The position numbers and the translations under genes were made by a program. The notes below the pieces were generated by a model. That model made no database searches. It saw only the letters and a program-made list of their open reading frames with translations, and was not told the origin of the DNA. Below, piece after piece: positions 10,557 to 20,009 of a stretch of DNA of 64,000 bases. The stretch is from assembly GCA_944472135.2 (NCBI GenBank), contig OX235265.1, forward strand, positions 994,501 to 1,058,500, read 5' to 3'. Position 1 is the first letter of the stretch; each line of letters opens with the position of its first letter. Source of the DNA: Trichobilharzia regenti (lineage: Eukaryota > Platyhelminthes > Trematoda > Strigeidida > Schistosomatidae).

Positions 10557-12824
10557 TTGGATTTATCTATGTTCGCCGATGAATTCACCGCTTTTGCTGC
10601 AGCTTGTTTCGAGAACTCTTTATCAATAGTAACTGGCGACTTCAATGGAAGCGATTGCTCCCTCCTTATATCACTTGGTCATGACAATATTGTCAACTTT
10701 GCCACCCGTCTTGGTAAAAAACTGGATCTAGTATTCATTAATGATGCTGGCATATATGAAACTCGCAAACGTGCTCCTCTACTTAATTCTGACCACTGCA
10801 TCATACGTGTGCTGCCTAAAATATATTCCAAATCACACAGAGGTGTCCTTTCTCACCTCTACAGTAAAGTTCAACGGAGATGCTACTCAAAAGACAATAT
10901 AGACAAGCTCAGATGCATGTTGAAAGACACTAACTGGGACTTATTTACAGAACAAACGTTAGATGAAACAATCACAAACACTACCGATTATCTTAAATTC
11001 TGTTTCGAAATATGTTGTCCTAAAGAAACATTATTCATTCGATTTGATCGCTTATCTTCGCCATATCTCAAAAAGCTACGTAGAAATAAAGAACTGTTGT
11101 TCAAAACTAATGATAAGCCTGGTGTAAAAAAGTTAAACATGCTGATAAAACTGGAAATAAAAAGACTAAGTGTTTTATATAATCAAAGATTTTTGTCATG
11201 TAAAACCCCTTCTAATTTATGGAAACTTTTCAAAGAAATTACTAACGGTAAGCGGTGTATTTCTGTTCCATCTCTTAATGTTGACACTCTTAACAAATCT
11301 TTCATACGCTCTTCTGTTGATACCCTTCCAAATGATACAAATCATATTGACAATAACTTTAGTGGTTTTAATACCCTGGATGTGCTTAAATGTCTCCGGT
11401 CTCTTAAGCCTTCTCAACGCCTTGGTCCTGACGGCATACCTGCCATTGTCCTCAGGAATTGTGCTGATATTTTGTGTTATCCTCTTACTAACATTTTTAA
11501 TGCCTCTTTTTCCGGTAACGTTCTACCTTTTGCATGGAAAAACATTAAAATTATCCCTATACCAAAACCATCTTCTGGTTCTGATATTAAATTTCGGCCT
11601 ATTGCAATTACGTCCCCCTTTTTAAAATTGATGGAAAAATTACTTTTACTTCGTCTTGAACACGCTTTGAAACCTTTTAATGATCCTAAACAATTTGCAT
11701 ACAAACATGGTAGAAGTACCTTGGATGCTGCGGTTGTCTTATATCACAATGTTGTTTCTTGTTTAGACAAAGGTGCTAAATATGTTCGTAGTGCTTTCTT
11801 AGACTACACATCTGCTTTTGACTCTGTACCTAGGGGCCTTTTGTTAAATAAGCTATCGTTAACACAAACAGGATCCTGGGCAAAGAGTTGGTTGCATTCC
11901 TATTTTTCTGATAGAATGCAGTATACTGTATATAACGGCAAATCTTCTTCTACCTCGCTTACAAAATCCGGTGTTCTACAAGGTGCTGTACTCTCTCCTT
12001 TTCTTTTTTCTTTCTTCCTACATGACCTGCCTCATTCAAACGAAACTAACTTTGTCAAATATGCAGATGATCTGACTGTATTACTGCCTATCACTTCCGA
12101 GTCTGACAGCTCCAAACTTAATAGCTTTCTGTTGGACATCAACAACTGGTCCAAGTCAAATGGTCTTATATTAAATCCTTCCAAATGTCAGGTGCTTGAC
12201 TTTACTTCCAAGCATCGACGTGACTTACTTGAACTAGTTAACTCTCATGATCCCTGTAGCATAGATGGCACGGAAATTGAAACCAAGTCAAGCATTAAAT
12301 ACCTTGGATTAGTTCTTTCCTCTGACCTTTCATGGTCATCCCACATCTTATCTATCTCTAAGATAATGTTTCGTCTTACCTTCTACATTAAAAAGTTAAG
12401 ACAATCAGGTATCAACCAACCTTTAGTTTTGCAATTTTTAAACTCCTGTATTTTACCTATTGTACTCTACTGCTCTCCATTAATCTTTCCTGGGCTTCTC
12501 AAAAAAGATTATATCATATTACGAAGAGTATTAAAGGCTGTGAGTAGAGCTTGTGGTCTGCCACTGCATGAGCTCGCTAATACTATAGTCGAGAGGCATA
12601 TAAATTCCTGTACGAAATGGGCAAAGGCTATAATGTCAGACCCTCTGCACCCCCTTTATTCACACCTCTCCCCTTGTATCTCATCAGGTAAAACGAGAAG
12701 TCAATATAAAAAGATATATACTCGTACTACTAAGTATAGTAATTCTACAATACCCTATTTAGCGCGTACTTTATGTGACGAAGACTCTGTTAGACGTGAA
12801 ACTTACAAGTTACTATGTAATTAG
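10557..12824 (+). CDS. CR1-A ORF2 remainder: endonuclease end and reverse transcriptase
   Basis: The frame is 755 residues and in phase with the segment upstream. Residues 1-90 finish the endonuclease (TGDFNGSDC, the SDH box). RT motifs follow in order: RLGPDGIPAIVL, KIIPIPKP, FRPIAITSPFLKLMEKLL, QFAYKHGRSTLDA, FLDYTSAFDSVPR, GVLQGAVLSPFLFSFFLHDL, and the catalytic YADD at residue 502. The thumb and C-terminal region end with YSHLSPCISSGKTRSQYKKI. All RT landmarks appear intact. The annotated ATG is only the first Met after the stop; the true start is upstream. Confidence 0.9.
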   Translation: MDLSMFADEFTAFAAACFENSLSIVTGDFNGSDCSLLISLGHDNIVNFATRLGKKLDLVFINDAGIYETRKRAPLLNSDHCIIRVLPKIYSKSHRGVLSHLYSKVQRRCYSKDNIDKLRCMLKDTNWDLFTEQTLDETITNTTDYLKFCFEICCPKETLFIRFDRLSSPYLKKLRRNKELLFKTNDKPGVKKLNMLIKLEIKRLSVLYNQRFLSCKTPSNLWKLFKEITNGKRCISVPSLNVDTLNKSFIRSSVDTLPNDTNHIDNNFSGFNTLDVLKCLRSLKPSQRLGPDGIPAIVLRNCADILCYPLTNIFNASFSGNVLPFAWKNIKIIPIPKPSSGSDIKFRPIAITSPFLKLMEKLLLLRLEHALKPFNDPKQFAYKHGRSTLDAAVVLYHNVVSCLDKGAKYVRSAFLDYTSAFDSVPRGLLLNKLSLTQTGSWAKSWLHSYFSDRMQYTVYNGKSSSTSLTKSGVLQGAVLSPFLFSFFLHDLPHSNETNFVKYADDLTVLLPITSESDSSKLNSFLLDINNWSKSNGLILNPSKCQVLDFTSKHRRDLLELVNSHDPCSIDGTEIETKSSIKYLGLVLSSDLSWSSHILSISKIMFRLTFYIKKLRQSGINQPLVLQFLNSCILPIVLYCSPLIFPGLLKKDYIILRRVLKAVSRACGLPLHELANTIVERHINSCTKWAKAIMSDPLHPLYSHLSPCISSGKTRSQYKKIYTRTTKYSNSTIPYLARTLCDEDSVRRETYKLLCN

Positions 12825-13156
12825 CACAGTGAATCGACATTTTTATCGTTCATCTTTCTGTATTTTATGGTGTCACACTTTCTATCGTTTAAATCGTTAC
12901 TCTGCTATTTTATATTAGTTGGTATTACTATTATTACTACAGTTTTGTACTTTATACATATTTTTCTTCGTATGGCACACAGTATTTTGCTACGTAGCTG
13001 CTACAACAATCGTTTTATTACTATTATGTATTGTGTATTTTTAATTGTTTTTGTCGTTTTTGAGTAAATTAGATGCAATATTGTACTGAATGCTGAAAAT
13101 TCCTTGCTGTATCATTAGTACTGTTTTTGGAATAAAGCAATTATTATTATTTCCCT

Positions 13157-13712
13157 GTGAAGTGGTATAGTAGGGTAAGCAATACTGAGGTTAGGCGTCG
13201 AGTGCTAGGTAAGGAGAGGAAATCAATAGACCAGGCTGTGAAGCTATATGGACTGAGATGTTTAAGACATGTGTTACGTATGCACGCCTAGTCATCGCCT
13301 TCCTTGACGGACAATGTTAGCTGACATTGATTCAGGTTGGAAAAGAGCTAGCGGTGTTCAAGCCAAAACATGGCAACGATCCATGAAATCCACAACATTT
13401 AGTCTAAGCCAGCCACGTAGGAAGAGGTAGACCTCTTGGCTGGGTTCTTTGGGACCATAAAAACCAATGAAGGCTAGAGAAAGTAGGTGATATGGCTCAA
13501 ATTGATCGTTTTCAATGGTTGGTGTAGATGCATCCACTCCTTGTGATTTATAATACTCAATGAAACTATATTGTTCTTCGTTATTACTATTCATTTTGTC
13601 GCTATTTGCCATTTCTTCTCTTGCTTTGTGTGGTACATGGAGGGAGTGTGACGACTTGAACCGCTCCACATCGGTGCAAAGTTCTATGTCGAAAACAGAC
13701 AGACAGTATTAA
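13157..13712 (+). pseudogene. SR3/Perere-3-like LINE 3' end fragment
   Basis: Follows the CR1-A tail directly. Frameshifted reading gives VSNTEVRRRVLGKERKSIDQ, close to the C-terminus of the LINE at 20010-22140. The untranslated end has GAACCGCTCCACATCGGTGC and GCAAAGTTCTATGTC, parallel to the 22090-22130 sequence. It is 5' truncated, as usual for LINE insertions. Confidence 0.78.
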
Positions 13713-13789
13713 TTTTCAAATTTTGGATTTTATCTAATTCGAATAGTACATTTCTTTTCAATAAAATCAATTAGTGGTTGATTGAAAAT

Positions 13790-13985
13790 AATTCATTCAA
13801 ACAAATATTACTCATAACTGTGAATTGTTGGTATAAGATGGTTGGAGACAATCGTCAGGAAGCCTTGGACGGAGGTTTAGTGTTAGCTGGCCGTCATCAG
13901 CAAGGCATATCTGCAACCTTGAAGGATTTTATGTTCGTTTTGAGATTCGAACCTGTGTCACTAAGTGAAAGCTGCAGTCAGGGAC
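13790..13985 (-). repeat. Hammerhead SINE D, minus-strand unit
   Basis: The minus strand holds CAAGGTTGCAGATATGCCTTG followed by CTGATGA (13894-13900) and, further on, CGTC then CAAGGC. Stem I (GCCUUG with CAAGGC, 13901-13906 with 13862-13867) pairs perfectly. The GAAA box reads UAAA and stem II is damaged. A B-box-like GGTTCGAATCTC lies at the head side. It lies head to head with the next unit. Confidence 0.68.
13862..13906 (-). ncRNA. Decayed hammerhead ribozyme core, family D
   Basis: Core CUGAUGA and cleavage-site GUC are intact and stem I is a perfect 6-bp helix. The conserved GAAA is UAAA, so activity is unlikely. The intact stem I lets the ancestral fold be recognised. Confidence 0.6.
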
Positions 13986-14049
13986 GTTACCACTGATCTA
14001 TTCAGGCCCGCGATTGATCTGCTGTGGGCGTAAAGTGGATATTTTGATT

Positions 14050-14365
14050 GGACACTGATAACTAGTGTGATCTATCTAGTCCTATCTGCGGTGCAGACTG
14101 ATTTCTATCAGTCAAGCTTGCAAAGGTTACAGATACGCCTCACTGATGAGTGCCAACTAGCACGAAATTTAGTTTCAAGGCTTCCTGCCGATTGCCTCCA
14201 ACCATCTAGTACCATCGATTCACAGTGCACCGTAATGGCGAAGCGTCCAGCACGGTGACCACATTGCAAACTTGACTGATAGAATTCAGTCCGCACCGAA
14301 GATAGGACTAAACGCATTACACTAGTTACGAACCAGTGTCCAATCAAAAAATTACTCATAACTGT
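14050..14365 (+). repeat. Hammerhead SINE D, plus-strand unit
   Basis: Contains the core described in the next entry. Its tail carries GCCGATTGCCTCCAACCATC and TTGACTGATAGAATTCAG, shared with 3430-3735. The tRNA-like head is truncated or lost on this side. Confidence 0.65.
14133..14186 (+). ncRNA. Hammerhead ribozyme motif, family D
   Basis: CTGATGA at 14143 is followed by stem II GTGC/GCAC closed over CAACTA, then GAAA. Both core boxes are intact. Stem III and stem I are weakened (TTTAGTTTC replaces the palindromic CCTAGGTC seen at 3556-3563). This is the copy of family D with the best core. Confidence 0.6.
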
Positions 14366-14831
14366 TAAACAACTCCATAGTATAGTTTGATGTCTAATGT
14401 TTGAAGTTAAAATGAAAATATAGATCACTTCAAGATTTGAACCGATGGCCTCAGGATTGATAGCCAAGCCACAATTAGCCTTTTCACTGCACATCTTATC
14501 CCCACCTGTTGTCGTGTCATTAGAAGTCTTGTAATCCAAGGCTGTTTCAGTTAGTCTCACTCTGTTATCAATGAAATCTTAGCGAATAGGGGCGAATTTG
14601 AATTATTGCTGAAGTGATAAATGAACACAATGGATGGAGTATTGTGAGTATTTATCAACTAGTTACATACACAGTAATTGATCGTTTTCATGTAGCTCAT
14701 CCATCATCCATCGAATAATTTATCTGAACTTTTCGAGATCTACATTGATTAGAACTATTTGTATTTCTCATCTAATTGCTGATAGAGATTCATGTAGGCC
14801 GTGGCAGTTGTTGGTGTAGGAAGTTTTATTC
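14366..14831. other. No gene; possible tRNA-like box on the minus strand
   Basis: GATTTGAACC near 14434 is a B-box-like sequence on the minus strand, so a decayed SINE head is possible. Nothing else is recognised. Confidence 0.35.
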
Positions 14832-15014
14832 TGATTTTGATTATAGATTGATTCCACACAGTATTTTTGGTACAAGTATGAAATTTTCAGCATGTGATAT
14901 CGGTTACCCAAATTTTTCAAGCGGACCATTTATATGAAGTGTGCATCGGTAGGGGATCGAACCGCGGACCATGTGCATGGTCGGCGGGTGCGCTAACCAC
15001 TGCACCATAGACGA
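14832..15014 (-). repeat. SINE A (tRNA-like head, CR1-like tail)
   Basis: On the minus strand: a tRNA-like head (A-box-like TGGTGCAGTGGTTAG, B-box-like GGTTCGATCC, ACCATGCACATGGTC hairpin), a body with GATATC, and an end with GCTGAAAATTTCATACTTGT and GGAATCAATC. It is one of six SINE A copies in the window. Confidence 0.85.
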
Positions 15015-15041
15015 CAAGTCTATATCAACTTAAAGACTATT

Positions 15042-15264
15042 TCTTTATTTCTTTACGCTACCAGTAAAACATAGGACTCCAAGGTAGTGGCTTGAAGTTT
15101 CTGTAGCACAGGATGGGGTCGCTAGCCTCGGTTGACCCAAGCCTGCCTCTTTGCCAGTCTTATTACTGGCTTAGCGAGGTAAAGGAGTGAGTCGATGGCC
15201 GAGAAAGGAACCCCTAACCACCTGAGTGGTTGGCAAGCACTCTACTGCTGTGCCACAGACGCAC
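15042..15264 (-). repeat. SINE B (tRNA-like head, SR2-like tail)
   Basis: The minus strand runs from GTGCGTCTGTGGCACAGCAG through CCTCGCTAAGCCAGTAATAA to AACTTCAAGCCACTACCTTG and an AAATAAAG end. It lies directly beside a SINE A copy and shares its head type. Confidence 0.8.
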
Positions 15265-15471
15265 TATTAGAATCAGTCATTTAGAACATGGCATTGTTAG
15301 CCTTCACCTAAATTTAAACCAAAAACTTAACTAATCTGATAAGTGTGAAGTCAGTAGTTTGAAGTAACCGATTAACTAAACTTACTCATGATCAAATAGT
15401 CAACTTTATAATAGAGGTTTTTTGTATTTCCCAATGAATGAAAAAACAAAACGAGATTGTTTTTACTGACG

Positions 15472-15512
15472 TTTCGCTATTTAATGCTAATAGCTTTCTC
15501 AAAGTATTATTA
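15472..15512 (-). ncRNA. Hammerhead-like motif of Penelope A
   Basis: On the minus strand TACT, then TTGAGAAA, then hairpin GCTATT/AATAGC, then GAAAC, GTC and AGTA. Stem I (UACU/AGUA) and stem II are paired around GAAA and a GUC cleavage triplet. The expected CUGAUGA is replaced. Penelope elements are known to carry hammerheads at their ends. Confidence 0.5.
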
Positions 15513-15689
15513 AACCGGAATTTACAAAATCTCAGCATATATATAACAAAGAGTTAGGGGGTGAGAAAAATATAGACTTAGTTCAACTTAAAAGGACATA
15601 TTGAAAGTCAAAATAACAATGAAGATCGTTCAAACCAAATATCAAAGTTAATAGTATATCTGTTATTATATTAAAATAAATTTTACTAA

Positions 15690-16020
15690 CTTGATCATCG
15701 TTCGTTAGTCTGGGGGTATTTTTGGTTGTCAAGTTCGAGAATAGGTAAAGGTAACTAAACTAAGTGTAGGCTGTGAAATATTTGATTATCGTTCGTCAGT
15801 ATGAGGTCATTTTGGTTGTCATGTTGGGGAGTAGGTAAAGGTAACTAAACTAAGTGTAGGCTGTGAAATATCATTTTGGTTGTCATGTTGGGGAGTAGGT
15901 AAAGGTAACTAAACTAAGTGTAGGCTGTGAAATACTTGATCATCATTCATCAGTCTGGGTCGTTTTTTGTTGTCAAGTTAGCGAACTGGTAAAGATAGTA
16001 AAACCAAGTGTAGATTGTTG
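15690..16020 (-). repeat. Tandem repeat block in the Penelope A 3' region
   Basis: Units at 15690-15780 (91 bp), 15781-15870 (90 bp), 15871-15934 (64 bp, start missing) and 15935-16020 (86 bp, diverged) share GGTAACTAAACTAAGTGTAG. The second Penelope A copy has only the first and last units (39672-39850). Confidence 0.9.
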
Positions 16021-16104
16021 GATTTTGTCAGTGTGTAGAATTATGAAAGTAGTGTGTGTTTACATAGTGAACTTGCTCACCACATTTGCGTTGATTTTGC
16101 TACT

Positions 16105-18066
16105 TCATGGGGGAGGGTGTTGTAGCCAGGTTAGATTCTGTTTCAGTCCATCGTTCCTATTCAGGCAATTTGGATTCCACTTGATATGAAGTGCTTCTGA
16201 TATTAGACGTTCTTTGTGGTTTCTGAAGTTTTTCTGGATTATTTCAATATTATCAAAATCAATTTTGTGGCCTGATTCTATAGCATGTAGACCTATGGCT
16301 GATGATTTTTGAAGTTTTTCCAGTTCAACTGGATTTCTTGGTGGTCGAAGAGAAGCTCTACGGTGTTCATTTCTTCTGATTTTGATTTCTCGAGATGTTT
16401 GTCCGATGTAGATCGCATCACATTCCGAGCATTTTATTTTGTAGACACAATTAGATAGAGAATCTTTCGGGATTTGGTCTTTTATATGGACAAGGTTGTT
16501 TTGAAGTGTGTCCGATGTTTTGAAGAAAACTCTAATGTCGAGTTGATTAAGTACTCTTCTGATATCGTCTGATGTTTCTGCTCTATATGGAATGACGACT
16601 GTTGAAGTCCATGTTTTAGGAATGCATTTTCGGCCATACTTAATGTTTGTGTTGATTTTGTTGATGAAGTTCCTTGGGCAGTTGTTTTGCTTGGGAGTTT
16701 CAGTCATGTCTGATATTTCTTCTTCTTTTTCTTGCTCATCCGTTATCAGAGAGTGTGCTCGTCTAAGAAGACTTGAAACAACTGAAATCTTTGCGCTGAT
16801 GGGGTGTGATGATTTGAAGTCTAAATATTTATTGGAGTGGGTTTTCTTCCTGAATATGGATATACTAAAATGTCCGTTTTCCTTTCTCTTAACTAGGCAG
16901 TCTAGAAATGGAAGTTCACCGATGTCTGATTCTGCCTCCGAAGTGAACTGGATTTTGGGAGATACACAGTTTATTTTCTCCAGGAATGAATTGTGTAGAT
17001 CCCGTTTTAGTACTACAAAAGTATCATCCACATATCTTAACCATATTTTAGGAGTGAGTATGTTTGAAAAGATATTATTTTCGAATTTATTCATGTAAAG
17101 ATCGGCGACTATTGGGGAGACTGGTGAACCCATAGCAACACCATTTGTCTGTCTATATAAACTCCCTTTAAATGTAAAATAATAACTTTCTAGACAGAAT
17201 TTTAGGCTCTTAATTATTTCACTGGTGTCCAGTGGACATCTTTGTGATAGCGTTGTATCTGATTCTAGTAGACTGGAAATGATGTCAAGACTTTCGGTAA
17301 TAGGGATGCTAGTATATAGTGAGTTAATATCATAGCTTACCATAATGTCTTCTTTATCAATTTCTCGGTGTTCTATTTGGGATTTGAAATCATATGAATT
17401 TTTTACAATATTTTGAGTGTCCTTTTGTAGTGGTTGTAGTATCGAGAGTAAGTATTTAGAAAGGTTGTATGTTGGTGAGTTGGTGAAATCTATCACTGGT
17501 CTTAGTGGAACTGTGGGTTTATGTATCTTTGGTTGACCGTAGAATCTTGAAGGTATATAAGATTTTGGTTTTAGTGTAAACCAGAGCGAATTTCCAATTT
17601 TGGGTTTCATTTCTTGAAGTAGTCTGTTTGTATTTAGTTTCATTTTGTTGAATTCGGCGGATTTCTTCTTCTCTTCAATGAGTAAGTATGGTCCTTCAGA
17701 TAGGTGTTCAATCGCTTTCTTTTCATAATCCGTTCTGTTCATTATCACAGTGACGTTCCCCTTGTCGGCTTTCGTTATGACGATGCTTTTGTCTTTCTTC
17801 AAATTTCTTAAGGCTTCATATTCTTGTTTGGTGAGATTAGATGTTATGTTTCGTTGTGTCATTAATATGTGTGATATCTTTTGACGAGCAGATTGTGATT
17901 TTTCATTGGTGAGTTGTTGTAGAGCAGGTTCAATCATAGGTGCTATTTCCTGGACCGATAATGGCTTTCTAGTTATATTGAAATTCAAACCTTTCTGTAG
18001 TAATGAGATTTGATTTTCGGTTAGTATCCTGTCTGACATGTTATGTATGGCTCTAATATTCCCCAT
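16105..18066 (-). CDS. Penelope A reverse transcriptase / GIY-YIG endonuclease
   Basis: An uninterrupted 653-residue frame. Residues 10-35 hold the LSDxxLT-like N-terminal motif (MSDRILTENQISLLQKGLNF). RT motifs run through IVITKADKGN (97-104), FYGQPKIHK (175-183), SYDINSLYTSIP (244-255), TNGVAMGSPVSPIVADLY (307-324) and the catalytic YVDD at 345-348. A connector (RAETSDDIRRVLNQ, 495-508) leads to the GIY-YIG domain with CVYKIKCSECDAIYIGQT (540-557), an arginine-rich helix and LISEALHIK near the C-terminus. Length is slightly under the usual 700-800 residues because the N-terminus is incomplete. RT and endonuclease together would make and insert new copies in the nucleus. Catalytic residues I can identify are intact. 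Confidence 0.92.
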   Translation of the reverse strand: MGNIRAIHNMSDRILTENQISLLQKGLNFNITRKPLSVQEIAPMIEPALQQLTNEKSQSARQKISHILMTQRNITSNLTKQEYEALRNLKKDKSIVITKADKGNVTVIMNRTDYEKKAIEHLSEGPYLLIEEKKKSAEFNKMKLNTNRLLQEMKPKIGNSLWFTLKPKSYIPSRFYGQPKIHKPTVPLRPVIDFTNSPTYNLSKYLLSILQPLQKDTQNIVKNSYDFKSQIEHREIDKEDIMVSYDINSLYTSIPITESLDIISSLLESDTTLSQRCPLDTSEIIKSLKFCLESYYFTFKGSLYRQTNGVAMGSPVSPIVADLYMNKFENNIFSNILTPKIWLRYVDDTFVVLKRDLHNSFLEKINCVSPKIQFTSEAESDIGELPFLDCLVKRKENGHFSISIFRKKTHSNKYLDFKSSHPISAKISVVSSLLRRAHSLITDEQEKEEEISDMTETPKQNNCPRNFINKINTNIKYGRKCIPKTWTSTVVIPYRAETSDDIRRVLNQLDIRVFFKTSDTLQNNLVHIKDQIPKDSLSNCVYKIKCSECDAIYIGQTSREIKIRRNEHRRASLRPPRNPVELEKLQKSSAIGLHAIESGHKIDFDNIEIIQKNFRNHKERLISEALHIKWNPNCLNRNDGLKQNLTWLQHPPP

Positions 18067-18200
18067 ATCATTTGTTGAGGTTTTCTTTGGTTGTTTCTTT
18101 TCTTTGAGTTTTGAGAATTTTTGTATATGTCTTCTTTTAGTGACATTATGAAAATGAGTTTCTCGTTCAACTTCACTAGTTAATTTTTGTTGTTGTTAAA

Positions 18201-18684
18201 GGATATGAAGATGAAGAGTAGATCGATCACATCGAATTCAGCATCCACACTAGAATCTGGAGTCATTTCTCATAAAAGGGTGCGTGCTTAAATCACTGAG
18301 CTCCTTAGATTTTCTATCCATCTACATGTATTGCATTTACTCCACTTCCTGTTGTTTCAATCATCCAATCAGCTCGATGATCGTAATCTATACTCACACA
18401 TGTTTTCAAATAGGTTTCTGACAACAGATTTGAATTTTCACGAATAAAATGGAGGAAGAATATATTGTGGAGTATTTCAGTATGCTTCGGATGTAATAGT
18501 ACTGTTTCATCAGATGATATTATCTTTTTTATTCCTTTATGTCCCCCGTGGAACGTAGGGCTTTAAGCTAGAGGCTTGAAGTTTCGGTAGCATTGGTGTT
18601 TACCTTTTACGGGATGATATTATCAGCTGTTTTATTTTCAAGACTTAATTTTTAAGGATCTGATTTGTTTAAAGTCTAATTACC
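18201..18684. other. No gene; SINE B tail at 18530-18612
   Basis: The minus strand of 18530-18612 carries a SINE B end (AACTTCAAGCCTCTAGCTTA with an AACGTAGGG-type counterpart). The remainder is AT-rich with no recognised feature. Confidence 0.5.
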
Positions 18685-19165
18685 GATTGATATTAGTTGA
18701 AAAATCATTGAAAAACATCAAAGAACACTGGACAACTGTTTCGTCAGTCTAGTTTGAGATTTTTCGTCAAACTTGAAAATTGATCTCCTGCTCGTTAGTA
18801 CAGGACAAATTTACTCAGTGTTCTACTGAGAAGTCGTGATGGATGGGATTCAGGAAGTCAGACTTGAAGACAAATACCCATCAGTGAAGACGCTGATTAG
18901 TGTCAGTTGCGCCAACATAGGGAATTAGTGGAAGTTAGAATTCATGGATTGGCCAATGAGTCTTATCTCAATGGCTGAGTGATCTACGAACTTGCCTCGT
19001 AACCAGAGTGTCCTGAGTTCGAATCTCTGTGGATGCCTACTGATAAGGAGGTCCACACTGGGAGAGAACATCTGTCCAGTACTCCCTGGTTGGTTTTCAT
19101 CATCACTCTAACTGAAATCAATCCGTAATCAAACCTGAGACTGTCATATAACTTGAAGATTCTTC
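18685..19165. repeat. Hammerhead SINE C pair, head to head
   Basis: A minus-strand tail fragment (18685-18790, ACTGGACAACTGTTTCGTC) precedes a plus-strand unit (about 18835-19165). The plus unit has GGAAGTTAGAATTCATGGAT, a tRNA-like head (GTAACCAGAGTGTCCTGAG, TTCGAATC) and a tail with TGTCCAGTACTCCCTGGTTG. The core reads CTGATAA and the GAAA box is lost. Confidence 0.7.
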
Positions 19166-20009
19166 ACAAGGAGTAAACACTTTACAATGGAGCACAATGA
19201 AAAATTTCTGCTATGTATAAAAACTCATTTCTCAGAGAGAAAGTTTTATTGTTATTAGTATTATTAGAACTAGTTTGATAAATTTCTTTTGACTAATGAA
19301 CTCATTGAAAAAGATACTCCAGTAGCGTTGTAAGGCACTGGTAATACAATTGATTGGCTACCTTCTATCAGCCTTACTAAACGTGTCGTATACCTGATTA
19401 CCATCCAATCAGTCAATAGTTTGTCTAATTTGTAAATAAGAAAAAGAAAGAGGACGTAAACAGCGGTGAAAATTTTCCCTTTTTGACGATTCATTTTCAT
19501 AAGCTGCTGTACAATCATAATTATATATTCAACAAAGAAATCATAATTCCATTGTGTAATTATACTCTACCACAGTGGACAAAATTCTATGCTTATATCA
19601 AAGAAATCATAAGTCCAATCAGATACTGGCGAAATTTATCCTCGAAAAGTGTATTACCTAGTGTAGGGTGTAACCAAGAAGAGATGACTAATTGGAAGTG
19701 AGAGAAGAGGCAGAAGTTGGCGTGACGTAATTAGTGTGAGATAATAACTAATCAATAAGCTCGTGTAGAATGGTGAACAAGAACTAGTAGAAAGACGATA
19801 AAGTGTCTTTATGTAGAATGTGTATGAAAAAGCAATGTTATTAATGAACAGTAATAGATTGGTAATAAAATATGGGTGATGGGAATAGTAATGATAATAA
19901 AATAATAATAACAATAATATGTAGATGATACTATAATCATAAGTGATAATTCTCATTCTGTCACTTCAATTATAAGTCGAATGATGAATGAAGTTCAGAA
20001 CAGCACATC
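19166..20009. other. AT-rich, possible Penelope B 3' end at 19545-19610
   Basis: ATACTCTACCACAGTGGACA at 19561 matches the 3' end beyond the Penelope B arm at 33950. Runs of AATAATAATAAC occur near 19895-19915. No gene is seen. Confidence 0.45.

Larger units (their letters stand above)
9895..13156 (+). mobile_element. Near full-length CR1-like non-LTR retrotransposon (CR1-A)
   Basis: One long frame encodes an apurinic-type endonuclease followed by a reverse transcriptase, interrupted by a single TAA. A 3' untranslated region of about 320 bases ends in GAATAAAGC and a short ATT repeat. The start is uncertain. Diverged 3' pieces of related copies lie at 27590-29040, 38600-39230 and 61605-61744. 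The clade call rests on the RSLPNK and GGGVATFIHS endonuclease motifs and the SLKPSQRLGPDGIP start of the RT, which fit CR1/Jockey-group LINEs better than RTE. A Perere or SR1 name cannot be settled without a search. Confidence 0.85.
15412..18200 (-). mobile_element. Penelope-like element, lineage A (near complete)
   Basis: The plus-strand left end TTATAATAGAGG is shared with a second copy at 39298. The interval holds a hammerhead-like motif, a tandem repeat block and an intact RT/GIY-YIG frame. The frame extends upstream of its first Met to a TAA near 18193 (KRRHIQKFSKLKEKK precedes MGN), so the 5' end is truncated or frameshifted. No terminal repeats are visible within the window. Confidence 0.85.

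Noticed and set aside
13358..13669. Minus-strand frame of 103 codons
   Set aside because: It lies antisense to an SR3-like LINE fragment whose plus-strand reading matches other copies.
15935..15975. Hammerhead core from CTGATGA on the minus strand inside the tandem block
   Set aside because: CTGATGA is present but no GAAA box or paired stem follows.
15690..16020. CRISPR-like array
   Set aside because: Units are head-to-tail tandem repeats without unique spacers, inside a Penelope element of a eukaryote.
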